Below are positions 1-7,111 of a DNA stretch of 13,026 nucleotides, piece after piece (the stretch's first letter is position 1; the number at the start of each line of letters is the position of its first letter). Below the pieces are notes generated by a model, which worked only from the letters and a program-made list of their open reading frames with translations, had not been told where the DNA came from and made no database searches. A program made the position numbers and the translations under genes. The DNA lies in the NCBI GenBank assembly GCA_905215015.1, contig CAJMOS010000085.1:1-13026 (forward strand). Reading direction: 5' to 3'. Origin of the DNA: an uncultured bacterium. Lineage in GTDB: Bacteria; Spirochaetota; Spirochaetia; Sphaerochaetales; Sphaerochaetaceae.

Positions 1-676
1 TTGTGACTAGCAAGGTATCCGTTGTTGCCGCCTGGTTGAAGACATCAAGGTCATAGGTGGATGTCTCTTCGATGCGGATTCCCGAAACCGTACTGAGCAG
101 TTCGTGGATACGGTCTACGGTGTCTGAATCACCCCTATGCATGATCATGACCGTTCGCCCTGCAAGGTCGGGGGCATGATGTTTTTTGCCCGCAAACGGA
201 TCGTTGACGGTGACCGCAAGACACTGCTTTATCAAACCGGGCGAAGGAATTCGCGACGGTCCAGCCAGCTCTTCGCGTCACATACCCCGACCATCCCAAG
301 ATTGGCAAAGTCGTCGAAGGGAACCACCTGCAGGGTCCATTCCGGAAACCGCTCGCCATACCGGCTCCAGAGGCTGGTGAAAGGGGCGCGGGGGTAAGAG
401 AGGAGCTGACCGAAAGGTGCGTGCCTCCGATGGTCCTCCGGGCTCCTGCTACAGCCTTATCGGTGTAGGAGACAAGCGGCATCGCATAGTCGATAATCGC
501 TTTACCGGTCTCGGTCGGCTGACCCCAGGTGGGTCCGGACGGGCGACCTGCAACCCGCTTCGGTCTCGAGGCTGTCGAACTGTTTCATGGTTGATATGCA
601 GGCGTTCGCCTGCCTTGGTGAACGAGCCTGTGTCGGCCACTTCAAGAAACGCTTTGAGATACCTGTGGTAACGCAT
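1..676 (-). pseudogene. Broken LysR-family transcriptional regulator (runs off left edge)
   Basis: Read from 676 leftward, the minus strand starts with a typical LysR winged-helix: MRYHRYLKAFLEVADTGSF, then TKAGERLHINHETVRQ. The frame then breaks. Continuing pieces lie in other frames: QFDSLETEAGCR (about 590-555), then TETGKAIIDYAMPLVSY (about 520-465), then QLLSYPRAPFTSLWSRYGER onward (about 405-235, effector-binding domain), then LIKQCLAVTVNDPFAGKK to LLVT (about 235 to the edge). At least four indels are needed to join them, so no functional regulator can be made from this copy. The order and spacing match a normal LysR protein of about 300 residues, the last part of which lies outside the window. 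A start at ATG 676 is preferred over the upstream TTG at 691 because homology begins there. The gene diverges from the cupin remnant at 761, the usual layout of a LysR gene and its target. Sequencing error is a weaker explanation, because the long genes to the right are all intact. Confidence 0.85.
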
Positions 677-760
677 GCAGACCCTGCTCAACTAAAAGCT
701 GATTCTATGATTCGGAAGTCGTTCTTCATCCAGAGGAATCCGGGTGTGTCGGTATATCCT

Positions 761-1121
761 ATGGCTTTGGAAGAAGTGCAGAAACAGAGCATGTTCCCGG
801 TCGGTGGCGAGAACACCGCCTACGCCGACTGTTTTGGGGGAGCCAGCTATCTGAAGATGCTGGGCCTGAAGCAGGTCGCGATCGGCAGCGTGGCCTTCGG
901 GCCTGGTTGGAGGAACAACTGCATCTCCCTCATGCCGAAGCTGGTGGCGGACAGGTGCTGCCGGTTGCCGCCGGTCATGCCTGGTGTCAGGAGTGGGGGT
1001 GCCCCGACCGCGAGTCGAAGCCTGGTGACGTGGCCAACATTCCCGCCGGCGTGAAGGAACCGGGACACGGACACAGTGGAGCGAGCCGGTGGATGGCGAG
1101 GAGTATCGGCAGCTTCCGTAA
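761..1121 (+). pseudogene. Broken small cupin (carboxymuconolactone-decarboxylase-associated/mandelonitrile-lyase-like type)
   Basis: The first part reads MALEEVQKQSMFPVGGENTA, then YADCFGGASYLKM, then IGSVAFGPGWRNN, which is the N-terminal half of a single-domain metal-binding cupin. At about 920-922 one G is missing. Restoring it gives NNWHLPHAEAGGGQ, followed in the new frame by WCQEWG and PGDVANIPAGVK, the core of the cupin barrel. After that, roughly 20 expected residues (the HWH motif and the SWFSHLAVEVPG-like strand) are absent, and the C-terminal WSEPVDGEEYRQLP plus stop (1119-1121) lies in a third frame. The final metal-binding histidine is therefore lost. An in-frame ATG at 707 is also possible, but the 5' part has no ribosome-binding site. 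Intact relatives are about 130 residues and often sit beside LysR regulators and oxidoreductases. The family match was made by eye and is strong for the fold, weaker for the exact subfamily. Confidence 0.8.
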
Positions 1122-1158
1122 CGCAGGACAATCTTTTCTGGATATATGTGGAGAACCC

Positions 1159-1187
1159 TTGGCGATTTTGTTCGGAGGAAGTATCTT
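1159..1187 (+). promoter_or_regulatory. Putative sigma70-type promoter of ftsH
   Basis: TTGGCG (1159-1164) and TATCTT (1182-1187) are separated by exactly 17 bp. This predicts transcription starting near 1194 and a short leader of about 25 nt before ftsH. The site lies just after the decayed cupin gene, so ftsH does not depend on transcription from the left. Confidence 0.5.
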
Positions 1188-1207
1188 GGAGCCATCCTTG
1201 TAAAGAA

Positions 1208-1214
1208 AGGTGAT
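1208..1214 (+). promoter_or_regulatory. Ribosome binding site deciding the ftsH start
   Basis: AGGTGAT at 1208-1214 is a full match to the anti-Shine-Dalgarno sequence and sits 4 nt before ATG 1219. The two other in-frame starts, GTG 1210 and ATG 1213, lie inside this site and would add only three residues, so 1219 is preferred. Confidence 0.55.
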
Positions 1215-1218
1215 GTCT

Positions 1219-3036
1219 ATGAACGAAGTAAAAGAGCCTAACAAAAAGCCATTGCTGTATTATTACTTTCTGGTTCTGCTCATGATTTTCCTGTTCAACT
1301 TCCTGGTGTTCCCCCAGATGGTCGCCCCGCGCGTCCGTGAAATCGACTACGGGACCTTCATGACCATGACGGAAGAGCACAAGATCGACCAGGTCCAGCT
1401 GGAGTCGAACCAGATTGTCTTTTCGGATAAGGATGGCAACATCTACAAGACAGGGTTGATGAACGACCCGAACCTGGTGGAGCGTCTGCACAACGCAAAC
1501 GTCACCTTCGCCAGCCAGATTGTCCAGCAGCTTTCCCCCCTTGCCAACTTCCTGCTCTCCTGGGTGCTCCCGATCGCCATCTTCTATCTCCTCGGACGGA
1601 GGCTTAACCGCGGGATGATGAAGAACATGGGCGGTGGCGGCATGATGTTCAACATGGGCAAGAGCAACGCCAAGGTCTATGTCCCGAGCGAGACCGGCAT
1701 CAAGTTCGCCGATGTCGCCGGCGAGGAAGAGGCCAAGGAAAACCTGCAGGAGATCGTCAACTACCTGCATGACCCGTCCAAATACCAGAAGATCGGCGCG
1801 AAGATGCCGAAGGGCGTCCTGCTTGTCGGTCCTCCGGGAACCGGCAAGACCATGCTGGCGAAGGCGGTCGCGGGCGAGGCCGGGGTCCCGTTCTTCTCCA
1901 TCAGCGGCAGCGAGTTCGTCGAGATGTTCGTCGGCATGGGCGCCAGCAAGGTCCGGGACCTGTTCCGCCAGGCCAAGGAGAAAGCCCCCTGCATCGTCTT
2001 CATCGACGAGATCGACGCCATCGGCAAGAAACGTGACGGCAACTTCGGCGGCAACGACGAGCGGGAGCAGACCCTGAACCAGCTGCTTACCGAGATGGAC
2101 GGCTTCGAGGGCACCAACGGCGTCATCATCCTCGCCGCGACCAACCGGCCGGAAAGCCTTGACCCCGCCCTGACGAGGCCGGGTCGTTTCGACCGTCGTG
2201 TTCCTGTCGAGCTTCCCGACCTGCAGGGCCGCGAGGCGATCCTCAAGGTCCACGCCAAGAAGATCAAGACCGAAGCGAACATCGATTACGGCAAGATCGC
2301 CCGTATGGCAAGCGGCGCCAGCGGCGCGGAATTGGCCAACATCGTCAACGAAGCTGCTTTGCGCGCCATTCGTGACGGCCGTGCCGCCGCCAGCCAGGCC
2401 GATATGGAAGAGTCGATCGAGGTCGTCATCGCTGGCTACCAGAAGAAGAACGCCATCCTTACCGATGCCGAGAAGAAGGTGGTCGCCTACCATGAGGTCG
2501 GGCATGCCCTGGTCGCGGCCCTGCAGAACCATTCCGCTCCGGTCCAGAAGATCACGATCATCCCGCGCACCAGCGGGGCTCTCGGTTACACCATGCAGGT
2601 GGACGAGGGGAACCATTACCTCTACACGAAGGAGGAAATGGAGAACAAGATCGCGACCTTCACCGGCGGCCGCGCGGCAGAGGAAGTGGTCTTCGGCAGC
2701 GTGACGACGGGCGCATCGAACGACATCGAGCAGGCCACCAAGATGGCCAGGGCGATGATCAGCCGCTACGGCATGAGCGACAATTTCGACATGGTGGCGC
2801 TGGAAACCGTCACCAACCAGTACTTGGGCGGGGATGCGTCGCTTGCCTGCTCGGCTGATACCCAGACCGAAATCGACAAAGAGGTTGTCGCGCTGGTGAA
2901 GAAACAGCACGAGAAGGCTGTCGCGCTTCTCAAGGCGAACCGTGCCAAACTGGATGAGATCGCACAGCATCTCTACCAGAAGGAAACGATTACCGGAGAG
3001 GAGTTCATGAACATCCTGAACCGGAAAGAGAACTAG
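1219..3036 (+). CDS. ftsH: ATP-dependent zinc metalloprotease FtsH
   Basis: Membrane-anchored AAA+ protease that unfolds and degrades membrane and short-lived cytosolic proteins as a hexamer. With the start at 1219 it has 605 residues, normal for the family. Order: transmembrane helix at about 12-32, extracytoplasmic domain to about 107, second helix at about 108-126, a Gly/Met-rich linker, then AAA+ with Walker A GPPGTGKT (204-211), pore loop FVEMFVGMGASKVRDLF, Walker B CIVFIDEIDAI, and the SRH arginines in RPGRFDRR. The peptidase zinc site is HEVGH (425-429), with the third ligand probably D502 in GASNDIEQATKMARAM. The usual motif is HEAGH and the usual pore loop FVEMFVGVGASRVRDLF, so this copy is slightly divergent, as is the DPALTRPGRFDRRVPVELPD stretch. 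It stands alone, between its own promoter and a hairpin, not next to tilS or hpt as many housekeeping ftsH genes do. It may be the only copy or an additional paralogue; the window cannot tell. Confidence 0.96.
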   Translation: MNEVKEPNKKPLLYYYFLVLLMIFLFNFLVFPQMVAPRVREIDYGTFMTMTEEHKIDQVQLESNQIVFSDKDGNIYKTGLMNDPNLVERLHNANVTFASQIVQQLSPLANFLLSWVLPIAIFYLLGRRLNRGMMKNMGGGGMMFNMGKSNAKVYVPSETGIKFADVAGEEEAKENLQEIVNYLHDPSKYQKIGAKMPKGVLLVGPPGTGKTMLAKAVAGEAGVPFFSISGSEFVEMFVGMGASKVRDLFRQAKEKAPCIVFIDEIDAIGKKRDGNFGGNDEREQTLNQLLTEMDGFEGTNGVIILAATNRPESLDPALTRPGRFDRRVPVELPDLQGREAILKVHAKKIKTEANIDYGKIARMASGASGAELANIVNEAALRAIRDGRAAASQADMEESIEVVIAGYQKKNAILTDAEKKVVAYHEVGHALVAALQNHSAPVQKITIIPRTSGALGYTMQVDEGNHYLYTKEEMENKIATFTGGRAAEEVVFGSVTTGASNDIEQATKMARAMISRYGMSDNFDMVALETVTNQYLGGDASLACSADTQTEIDKEVVALVKKQHEKAVALLKANRAKLDEIAQHLYQKETITGEEFMNILNRKEN

Positions 3037-3048
3037 ATTTCCATCGCT

Positions 3049-3078
3049 GTTCCCCATCTTCTCCAGAGGATGGGGAAC
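3049..3078 (+). terminator. Terminator-like hairpin after ftsH
   Basis: GTTCCCCATC (3049-3058) pairs perfectly with GATGGGGAAC (3069-3078), giving a 10-bp stem with a 10-nt loop, 12 nt after the ftsH stop. The tail (CTTGGTCCTG) is not a real T-run, so termination could be partial or assisted. A new promoter follows at 3102. Confidence 0.55.
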
Positions 3079-3101
3079 CTTGGTCCTGAAGCTGTGCTTC
3101 G

Positions 3102-3130
3102 TTGCTTTGGAACCTCTCTTCCGCTACAAT
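3102..3130 (+). promoter_or_regulatory. Putative sigma70-type promoter of the glycosyltransferase operon
   Basis: TTGCTT (3102-3107) and TACAAT (3125-3130) are 17 bp apart. The predicted start near 3137 leaves a leader of only about 16 nt, which carries the GGAG ribosome-binding site at 3144-3147, five bases before ATG 3153. Confidence 0.6.
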
Positions 3131-3152
3131 CTATCGTGTTTGAGGAGATGAC

Positions 3153-4475
3153 ATGGATCCCTTAGTCTCAATCATTGTGCCGGTATACAACGGGGAAGCG
3201 TGGATTGCCCGCTGTGTCCAGAGCGTCCTTACCCAGGAGTTTACGGAATATGAGCTGATCCTGGTGGATGATGGAAGCAAGGACGCCACTGCCGCCATGC
3301 TTGACACATACGCCAAGGAAGACGCCCGGGTACGGGTCATCCACAAGCCCAACGGGGGGGTCTCCTCGGCCCGCAATGCCGCGCTGGACATCGCCAAGGG
3401 CACGTACGTCCAGTTCATGGATGCCGATGACTGGATTCCTTCAGACTCCACGAAGCTGTTGTACCAGTCGGCCGTCAGCCACGATGCCGACATGGTCATC
3501 GCCGATTTCTGGCGGGTGGTAGGGGACCGCGTCTCCCAGAAAGGCGACATCGAGGAAGAGCAGGAGATGGACAAGCTCGCCTACGTGGGTTTCATGCAGC
3601 AGAATCCCGCCGATTTCTATTATGACGCGCTGTGGAACAAGCTGTTCCGCCGGAGCAAGATCGAGGCCCATCAGCTCCGTATGGATGAGTCTCTTTCCTG
3701 GTGCGAGGATTTTGTCTTCAACCTTGAGTTCATCCTCCATGTGGAGAAGATCTTCGCCCTCCGCGCTCCGGTCTATTACTATGTGAAGACCACCGGTTCC
3801 TTGGTGAATACCCGGTTGAAGTTCTCACGTGTGCTGCGCATGAAGCTCGACATGCTTGAGTACTACAACGAGTTCTACATGCAGCTGTATGACGAGAAGT
3901 CGTACCGGAAGAAGAGAGGGGAGCTCTACCGCTTCCTGATCGATGTGGCGGGTGATGGCGGGGCCATCGTCATGTCGCTCGGAACCAAGAAGCTCGGCAA
4001 GGAAGTGATTCCCGCAGTGGCCGCCGGCGACATGCTGGATGACAACTTCTTCACGGAACTCTACTACCAGGACAAGCTGTTGGCCCGCTATCTGGCCACC
4101 GTCGCAAACCGTTTTGACTTGGAGCTACGCGATGTCCGGATTCTTTGCTATCTTATGGTATCGCAAGGTACCCGGTCGACCAAGGCGATCAAGGATTTCA
4201 CCGGCTACTCGCAAGTGGTGGTATCCACCAGCCTGCGGGCCATGACGCTCCGCCATTTCGTCCACATCGGCAAAGGACGGTCGGCCCTGATCAGTCTCGG
4301 CTCGGAGAGCAAGCCGGTCGTCGAGGCGATCGGGCAGGTGCTCACCGATTTCCAGCGGATCAGCGAGGTGTCGCTATCCCAACAGGAGCGGCTGGAGTAC
4401 CGGAGACTTCGAAGCAAAAGCATTGGCGGCATCAAGCAGCTCTTGCTGACAAAGGTGGAAGGCACAGGCGTATGA
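3153..4475 (+). CDS. Family 2 glycosyltransferase fused to a MarR-like winged-helix domain
   Basis: The N-terminal 230 residues are a GT-A family 2 glycosyltransferase: VSIIVPVYNGE (5-15), nucleotide-binding DDGS (39-42), NGGVSSARN (67-75), the metal-binding DADDW (90-94), and the likely catalytic-base region WCEDFVFN (183-190). Such enzymes move a sugar from a nucleotide sugar to an acceptor, usually a cell-surface glycan or lipid. No transmembrane helix is evident, so it is cytosolic or peripheral. Residues about 230-310 form a helical linker. Residues about 315-425 look like a MarR-family winged helix: a helix LRDVRILCYLMVSQG, the helix-turn-helix STKAIKDFTGYSQVVVSTSLRAM, a wing HFVHIGKGRSALISLG, then a long C-terminal helix. 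The 440-residue length exceeds a plain GT2 of this type (about 320-350). I see no frame break, so the fusion is real in this sequence. The stop overlaps the start of the HD gene by ATGA, so the two are probably translated together. The transferase call is firm, the winged-helix call is by pattern only, and the acceptor is unknown. Confidence 0.88.
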   Translation: MDPLVSIIVPVYNGEAWIARCVQSVLTQEFTEYELILVDDGSKDATAAMLDTYAKEDARVRVIHKPNGGVSSARNAALDIAKGTYVQFMDADDWIPSDSTKLLYQSAVSHDADMVIADFWRVVGDRVSQKGDIEEEQEMDKLAYVGFMQQNPADFYYDALWNKLFRRSKIEAHQLRMDESLSWCEDFVFNLEFILHVEKIFALRAPVYYYVKTTGSLVNTRLKFSRVLRMKLDMLEYYNEFYMQLYDEKSYRKKRGELYRFLIDVAGDGGAIVMSLGTKKLGKEVIPAVAAGDMLDDNFFTELYYQDKLLARYLATVANRFDLELRDVRILCYLMVSQGTRSTKAIKDFTGYSQVVVSTSLRAMTLRHFVHIGKGRSALISLGSESKPVVEAIGQVLTDFQRISEVSLSQQERLEYRRLRSKSIGGIKQLLLTKVEGTGV

Positions 4476-4969
4476 GGCTGGAAGAACCGGATGTCATGGA
4501 AATCGCGCGGTGGCTGGAGAAGCGTGGCCGCCTGCTCCTCGAGAAGGAGTATCCCCACCATGGTTCCACGACGGTCTTCGACCACTCCATGCATGTGGCG
4601 CTCAAATCGCTCCAGATCGTCCACAAACTGCATTTGCATGTCGACGAGAAAAGCCTGGTCGTCGGCGCCCTGCTGCATGATTACTTCCTCTACGACTGGC
4701 ATGAGAAGGTGTCGTGGCATCGGCTTCACGGCATCCGCCATCCCCGTTTCGCCTTGGACAACGCCCTGGAAGACTACCAGCTGAACGACATCGAACGCGA
4801 CATCATCCGCCACCACATGTTCCCCGGGACCTTCGTCTGCCCCCACACCTTGGAGGGGTGGGTCGTCTGTCTGGCGGACAAGCTTTGCGCGGTGGGAGAA
4901 GGGTATTCCCCCTTCCGCCGGGGGATGCACCATAATGCTGAGGACATTCCCTGCGGCAAGAGCGTATAA
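4472..4969 (+). CDS. HD-domain metal-dependent phosphohydrolase
   Basis: A 165-residue soluble protein with the HD-superfamily ligands in order: H38 (FDHSMHVA), H69-D70 (GALLHDYFLYDW), H90 (IRHPRF), H114-H115 (DIIRHHMFP) and D136 (CLADKLCA). HD proteins bind one or two divalent metals and hydrolyse phosphomonoesters or phosphodiesters of nucleotides and related compounds. This compact type, with RHP and HHMFP motifs, is common in anaerobic bacteria as an uncharacterised phosphohydrolase. ATG 4472 overlaps the glycosyltransferase stop (ATGA), and a GGAAGG at 4457-4462 is placed to serve it, so coupling to the upstream gene is likely. The longer open frame leading into it from 4145 is only the antecedent out-of-frame reading of the glycosyltransferase gene. 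A role tied to nucleotide-sugar or nucleotide turnover is inference. Confidence 0.85.
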   Translation: MRLEEPDVMEIARWLEKRGRLLLEKEYPHHGSTTVFDHSMHVALKSLQIVHKLHLHVDEKSLVVGALLHDYFLYDWHEKVSWHRLHGIRHPRFALDNALEDYQLNDIERDIIRHHMFPGTFVCPHTLEGWVVCLADKLCAVGEGYSPFRRGMHHNAEDIPCGKSV

Positions 4970-4980
4970 GACGGGAAGGT

Positions 4981-5006
4981 ATTTCTTGCATAAGAATGCA
5001 TGAAAT
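4981..5006 (+). repeat. Hairpin just after the HD gene
   Basis: ATTTCTTGCAT (4981-4991) pairs with ATGCATGAAAT (4996-5006), with one T-T mismatch and a 4-nt loop, 12 nt after the HD gene stop. It could mark the 3' end of the operon transcript, but it is AT-rich and has no T-run after it. Confidence 0.35.
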
Positions 5007-5091
5007 AAGAAATCATCGAATCGGCATTGCCGCTGGCTTGGTGGTATATTTGTCTACGGCATGTGAAGCGTTTGTAGGCAAGATGGATCCT

Positions 5092-5160
5092 GAGAGGAAA
5101 TTCCTGTGCATGCCGGATGCGATAGGATATACAGACAAATCCAATGACAAGTTTCCTCTC
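5092..5160. repeat. Perfect 9-bp inverted repeat with 51-bp spacer
   Basis: GAGAGGAAA (5092-5100) and TTTCCTCTC (5152-5160) are exact reverse complements. No gene lies here. The pair could close a long stem-loop or be a spaced protein-binding site; with 9 bp it may also be chance. Confidence 0.3.
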
Positions 5161-5316
5161 TTCTGCTTTGCATGAACCGATAAGGACCTCACCAAGACTA
5201 TTGATATTGCATGATGGAAGGCGTTGGGGATGGAATCCCAAGGATGGCAGGCTATGACCACACCGGTAGTCCATTGCAATGCATCCGGAAAAACCTGCCG
5301 GCAACCCCAGACACGG

Positions 5317-5356
5317 AAAGAGCCCCTCCCGGCATTCCGGCCGGGAAGGGCCCTTT
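5317..5356 (-). terminator. Intrinsic terminator of the CE4 hydrolase operon (minus strand)
   Basis: A 16-bp stem, 5317-5332 with 5341-5356, around an 8-nt loop, 13 bases past the stop of the downstream hydrolase. On the minus-strand RNA the only two imperfect pairs are G-U wobbles, while on the plus strand they would be A-C mismatches. The minus RNA then runs into CTCTTTCC, a short pyrimidine/U tail. Both facts favour termination of minus-strand transcription. Confidence 0.75.
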
Positions 5357-5369
5357 GCATTTCATCGTA

Positions 5370-6233
5370 TCAATGCCAGAGGTCGTTCGCCTTCAGCACG
5401 TACTCGGCAAGGGCGCGGTTGGTGTCGATCCAGGCACCATGGGCAAGCATGTAGCCGATCAGGTCGCTCAGCATGGCGACCCTGCTGGCGCGTCCCATGA
5501 ACTGCGGATGCAGCACGAAGTTGATCATGCGCCCTTCTTCGGCAAGGGCGTCGAACTCCTCCCGCCAGATTTCCGCCATCTCCCGGGGACTCTTCAGCTC
5601 GTACCGCTCGGGAGGAGTATCGGTGTAGAAGTCATAGGCGGTGTCGTCGAACATCGAGTCCTTGGGCAGCTCGACCAACGGCACCCGCTTGCCGTCCACA
5701 TCATGGATGAACGGCCCGTCGGCGTCCCGCCAGTTGGAAGAGTAGATGTAGCCGTGTTTCAGCCAGAGCTTCTTGGAGTAGTCGTGGATCACGCCTCCGG
5801 GACCGCGGTGGCCGACGATCCGGTAACCGGTCAGTTCCTTGATTTTCCGCTCGGCCTTGGTCATGATGGCGTCTTCTTCCTCTTCGGTCGTGTCGGGGTT
5901 GTCCTCATGGAACCAGCCATGGAAGCCGATGTCGTGGCCGCGGCGGGCTACCTCGCGCACCACGTCGGGGTACTGCTCGGCCACACAACCGGGAATGAAG
6001 AAGGTCGCCTTGACCTTGTGGACATCCAGCATGTCCAGGATGCGGGGTATCCCCTGCTTGGGACCGTAGGCGCCACGGGACATGTCCGTCAGATGCCTCG
6101 CGCCAATCTCGCCATGGGTGGTCCACATGGTCTCGGCGTCGATATCGAAGCCGAGGGTGATGGCGATCCGCTTGCCGTCCGGCCAGCGGGGCACGTCTTC
6201 CAGCTTTCCCTGGTTGTACATCGACTTATCCAT
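5370..6233 (-). CDS. Polysaccharide deacetylase (CE4/PuuE-like) family hydrolase, downstream copy
   Basis: A 287-residue NodB-fold metal-dependent hydrolase. Motif 1 FDID (29-32) supplies the aspartates, motif 2 is H105-G-W-F-H109, then GHRGPGG (141-147) with the conserved arginine, and LHPQ (241-244) with the late catalytic histidine. There is no signal peptide or transmembrane segment, so it acts in the cytoplasm. That argues against cell-wall chitooligosaccharide or peptidoglycan deacetylation and fits the small-molecule branch of the superfamily (PuuE allantoinase-like enzymes and cyclic-imide hydrolases). The C-terminal LAHGAWIDTNRALAEYV resembles the end of such enzymes. The start is ATG 6233, because AAGGAGG sits six bases before it; the open frame extends further upstream, but that part is antisense-like filler overlapping the upstream gene. 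It overlaps the upstream paralogue by 8 bp (ATGGATAA), so translation is coupled. Substrate unknown; deacetylation of a glycan remains an alternative. Confidence 0.88.
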   Translation of the reverse strand: MDKSMYNQGKLEDVPRWPDGKRIAITLGFDIDAETMWTTHGEIGARHLTDMSRGAYGPKQGIPRILDMLDVHKVKATFFIPGCVAEQYPDVVREVARRGHDIGFHGWFHEDNPDTTEEEEDAIMTKAERKIKELTGYRIVGHRGPGGVIHDYSKKLWLKHGYIYSSNWRDADGPFIHDVDGKRVPLVELPKDSMFDDTAYDFYTDTPPERYELKSPREMAEIWREEFDALAEEGRMINFVLHPQFMGRASRVAMLSDLIGYMLAHGAWIDTNRALAEYVLKANDLWH

Positions 6234-7083
6234 TGTATGCCTCCTTGTGGGCAAGCACGTACCGCGCGACGTTCTCGCAGGTGGTGATCCAGGCCCCATG
6301 GGCCTGCATGTAGGCGATGAACCGGCAAAGCGGCTTGATCCTGCTGCCTCGCCCGATCAGCTGGGGGTGGAGCTTCAGGACGAAGACTTTGTTGCCTTCC
6401 TCGGCAAGGGCGTCGAACTCGTCCTTCCAGTTCCCGAAGACCTCGCGGGTGGTGTACATCGAGCGGACGGCCGGGTTGCTGAAGGTGAAGAACCAGTAGG
6501 TCATGTCGTCCATCGTCTGCTCGTTGGGAAGCTCTACCAGGTCCGAGTCGTCGACAGGGTAGGCCCAGTCGCAGTCCTTCATCGTGCTCTCGTACAGATA
6601 TCCCCGCTTCTTCAGCATCTCCATAGTGTAGGGGTGGACGACTCCCAGCGGCCCGCGGCTTCCGACGGGCTTCCTGCCGGTCAACCGCTCGATCAGGGCC
6701 TCGCTTGTCTCCAGCTGCCTGAGGGCCTCGTCCTCAGGAAGGTCGATGTCGGCATTATGGTCGTAGGTATGGTAGGCGATTTCATGGCCGCGCCTTGCGA
6801 TCTCCTTGCAGCATTCCGGATATGCCTGCAGGACAACACCAGGGATGAAGAAGGTGCTTTGTATGCGGGTGGTGTCAAGACACTCGAGGACCCTGCGCAG
6901 TCCCTCATGGGGGGCATACAGCCCACGTGAGTAATCGGTGAATCCCATCTGTCTGCCTTTGCTCTCCGCGCGGCTTTTCCTGAGGTATTCGGCGTCAAAG
7001 TCGAACGTGACCATGACGGCGATCCGTTTGCCCTCCGGCCAGCAGTACGCAGGCCCGTTCGTATGTCCATCAATAGGAAGCAT
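6226..7083 (-). CDS. Polysaccharide deacetylase (CE4/PuuE-like) family hydrolase, upstream copy
   Basis: A 285-residue paralogue of the next gene, with motifs at the same residue numbers: FDFDAE (27-32), H105-T-Y-D-H109, GSRGPLG (141-147), LHPQ (238-241), and the C-terminal QAHGAWITTCENVARYV. It has the same WP(E/D)GKRIA opening and the same TFFIPG and ARRGH(E/D)I blocks, so the two arose by tandem duplication. They differ between H105 and H109 (TYD versus GWF) and in the segment at 165-215, so substrates may differ. No export signal is visible. It is first in the operon: a promoter at 7112-7140 and AAGGAG eight bases before ATG 7083 serve it. It faces away from an amino-acid-type ABC transporter and an M20 amidohydrolase, which suggests a role in breaking an amide, imide or ureide bond of the imported compound. 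This functional reading is inference; the family is clear. Confidence 0.88.
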   Translation of the reverse strand: MLPIDGHTNGPAYCWPEGKRIAVMVTFDFDAEYLRKSRAESKGRQMGFTDYSRGLYAPHEGLRRVLECLDTTRIQSTFFIPGVVLQAYPECCKEIARRGHEIAYHTYDHNADIDLPEDEALRQLETSEALIERLTGRKPVGSRGPLGVVHPYTMEMLKKRGYLYESTMKDCDWAYPVDDSDLVELPNEQTMDDMTYWFFTFSNPAVRSMYTTREVFGNWKDEFDALAEEGNKVFVLKLHPQLIGRGSRIKPLCRFIAYMQAHGAWITTCENVARYVLAHKEAYNG

Positions 7084-7111
7084 TGCCTCAACTCCTTGGT
7101 TTCTTTGTCAG

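Larger units (their letters stand above)
4970..5316. other. Gene-free spacer with short inverted repeats
   Basis: About 350 bp between the HD gene and the minus-strand terminator at 5317. The short open frames here do not resemble any protein I know, and most run into the HD gene or the terminator. It is more AT-rich than the flanks in its first part. It contains a hairpin at 4981-5006 and a 9-bp inverted repeat at 5092-5160. A small RNA or a worn-down gene cannot be excluded. Confidence 0.5.

Noticed and set aside
1..1121. Several short open frames as separate small genes
   Set aside because: The pieces assemble, across frames, into one LysR protein and one cupin, so they are fragments of pseudogenes.
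847..3057. Minus-strand open frame of 736 codons opposite ftsH
   Set aside because: It is the mirror of ftsH, kept open by GC-rich codon use; low-complexity Asp/His/Leu/Val composition and no known domain.
5211..6287. Plus-strand open frame of 358 codons
   Set aside because: Antisense to the downstream CE4 hydrolase and runs across its terminator; no ribosome-binding site or recognisable domain.
6234..6299. N-terminal extension of the downstream CE4 hydrolase
   Set aside because: The extra residues overlap the upstream gene and contain no motif, while ATG 6233 has a full AAGGAGG site six bases before it.
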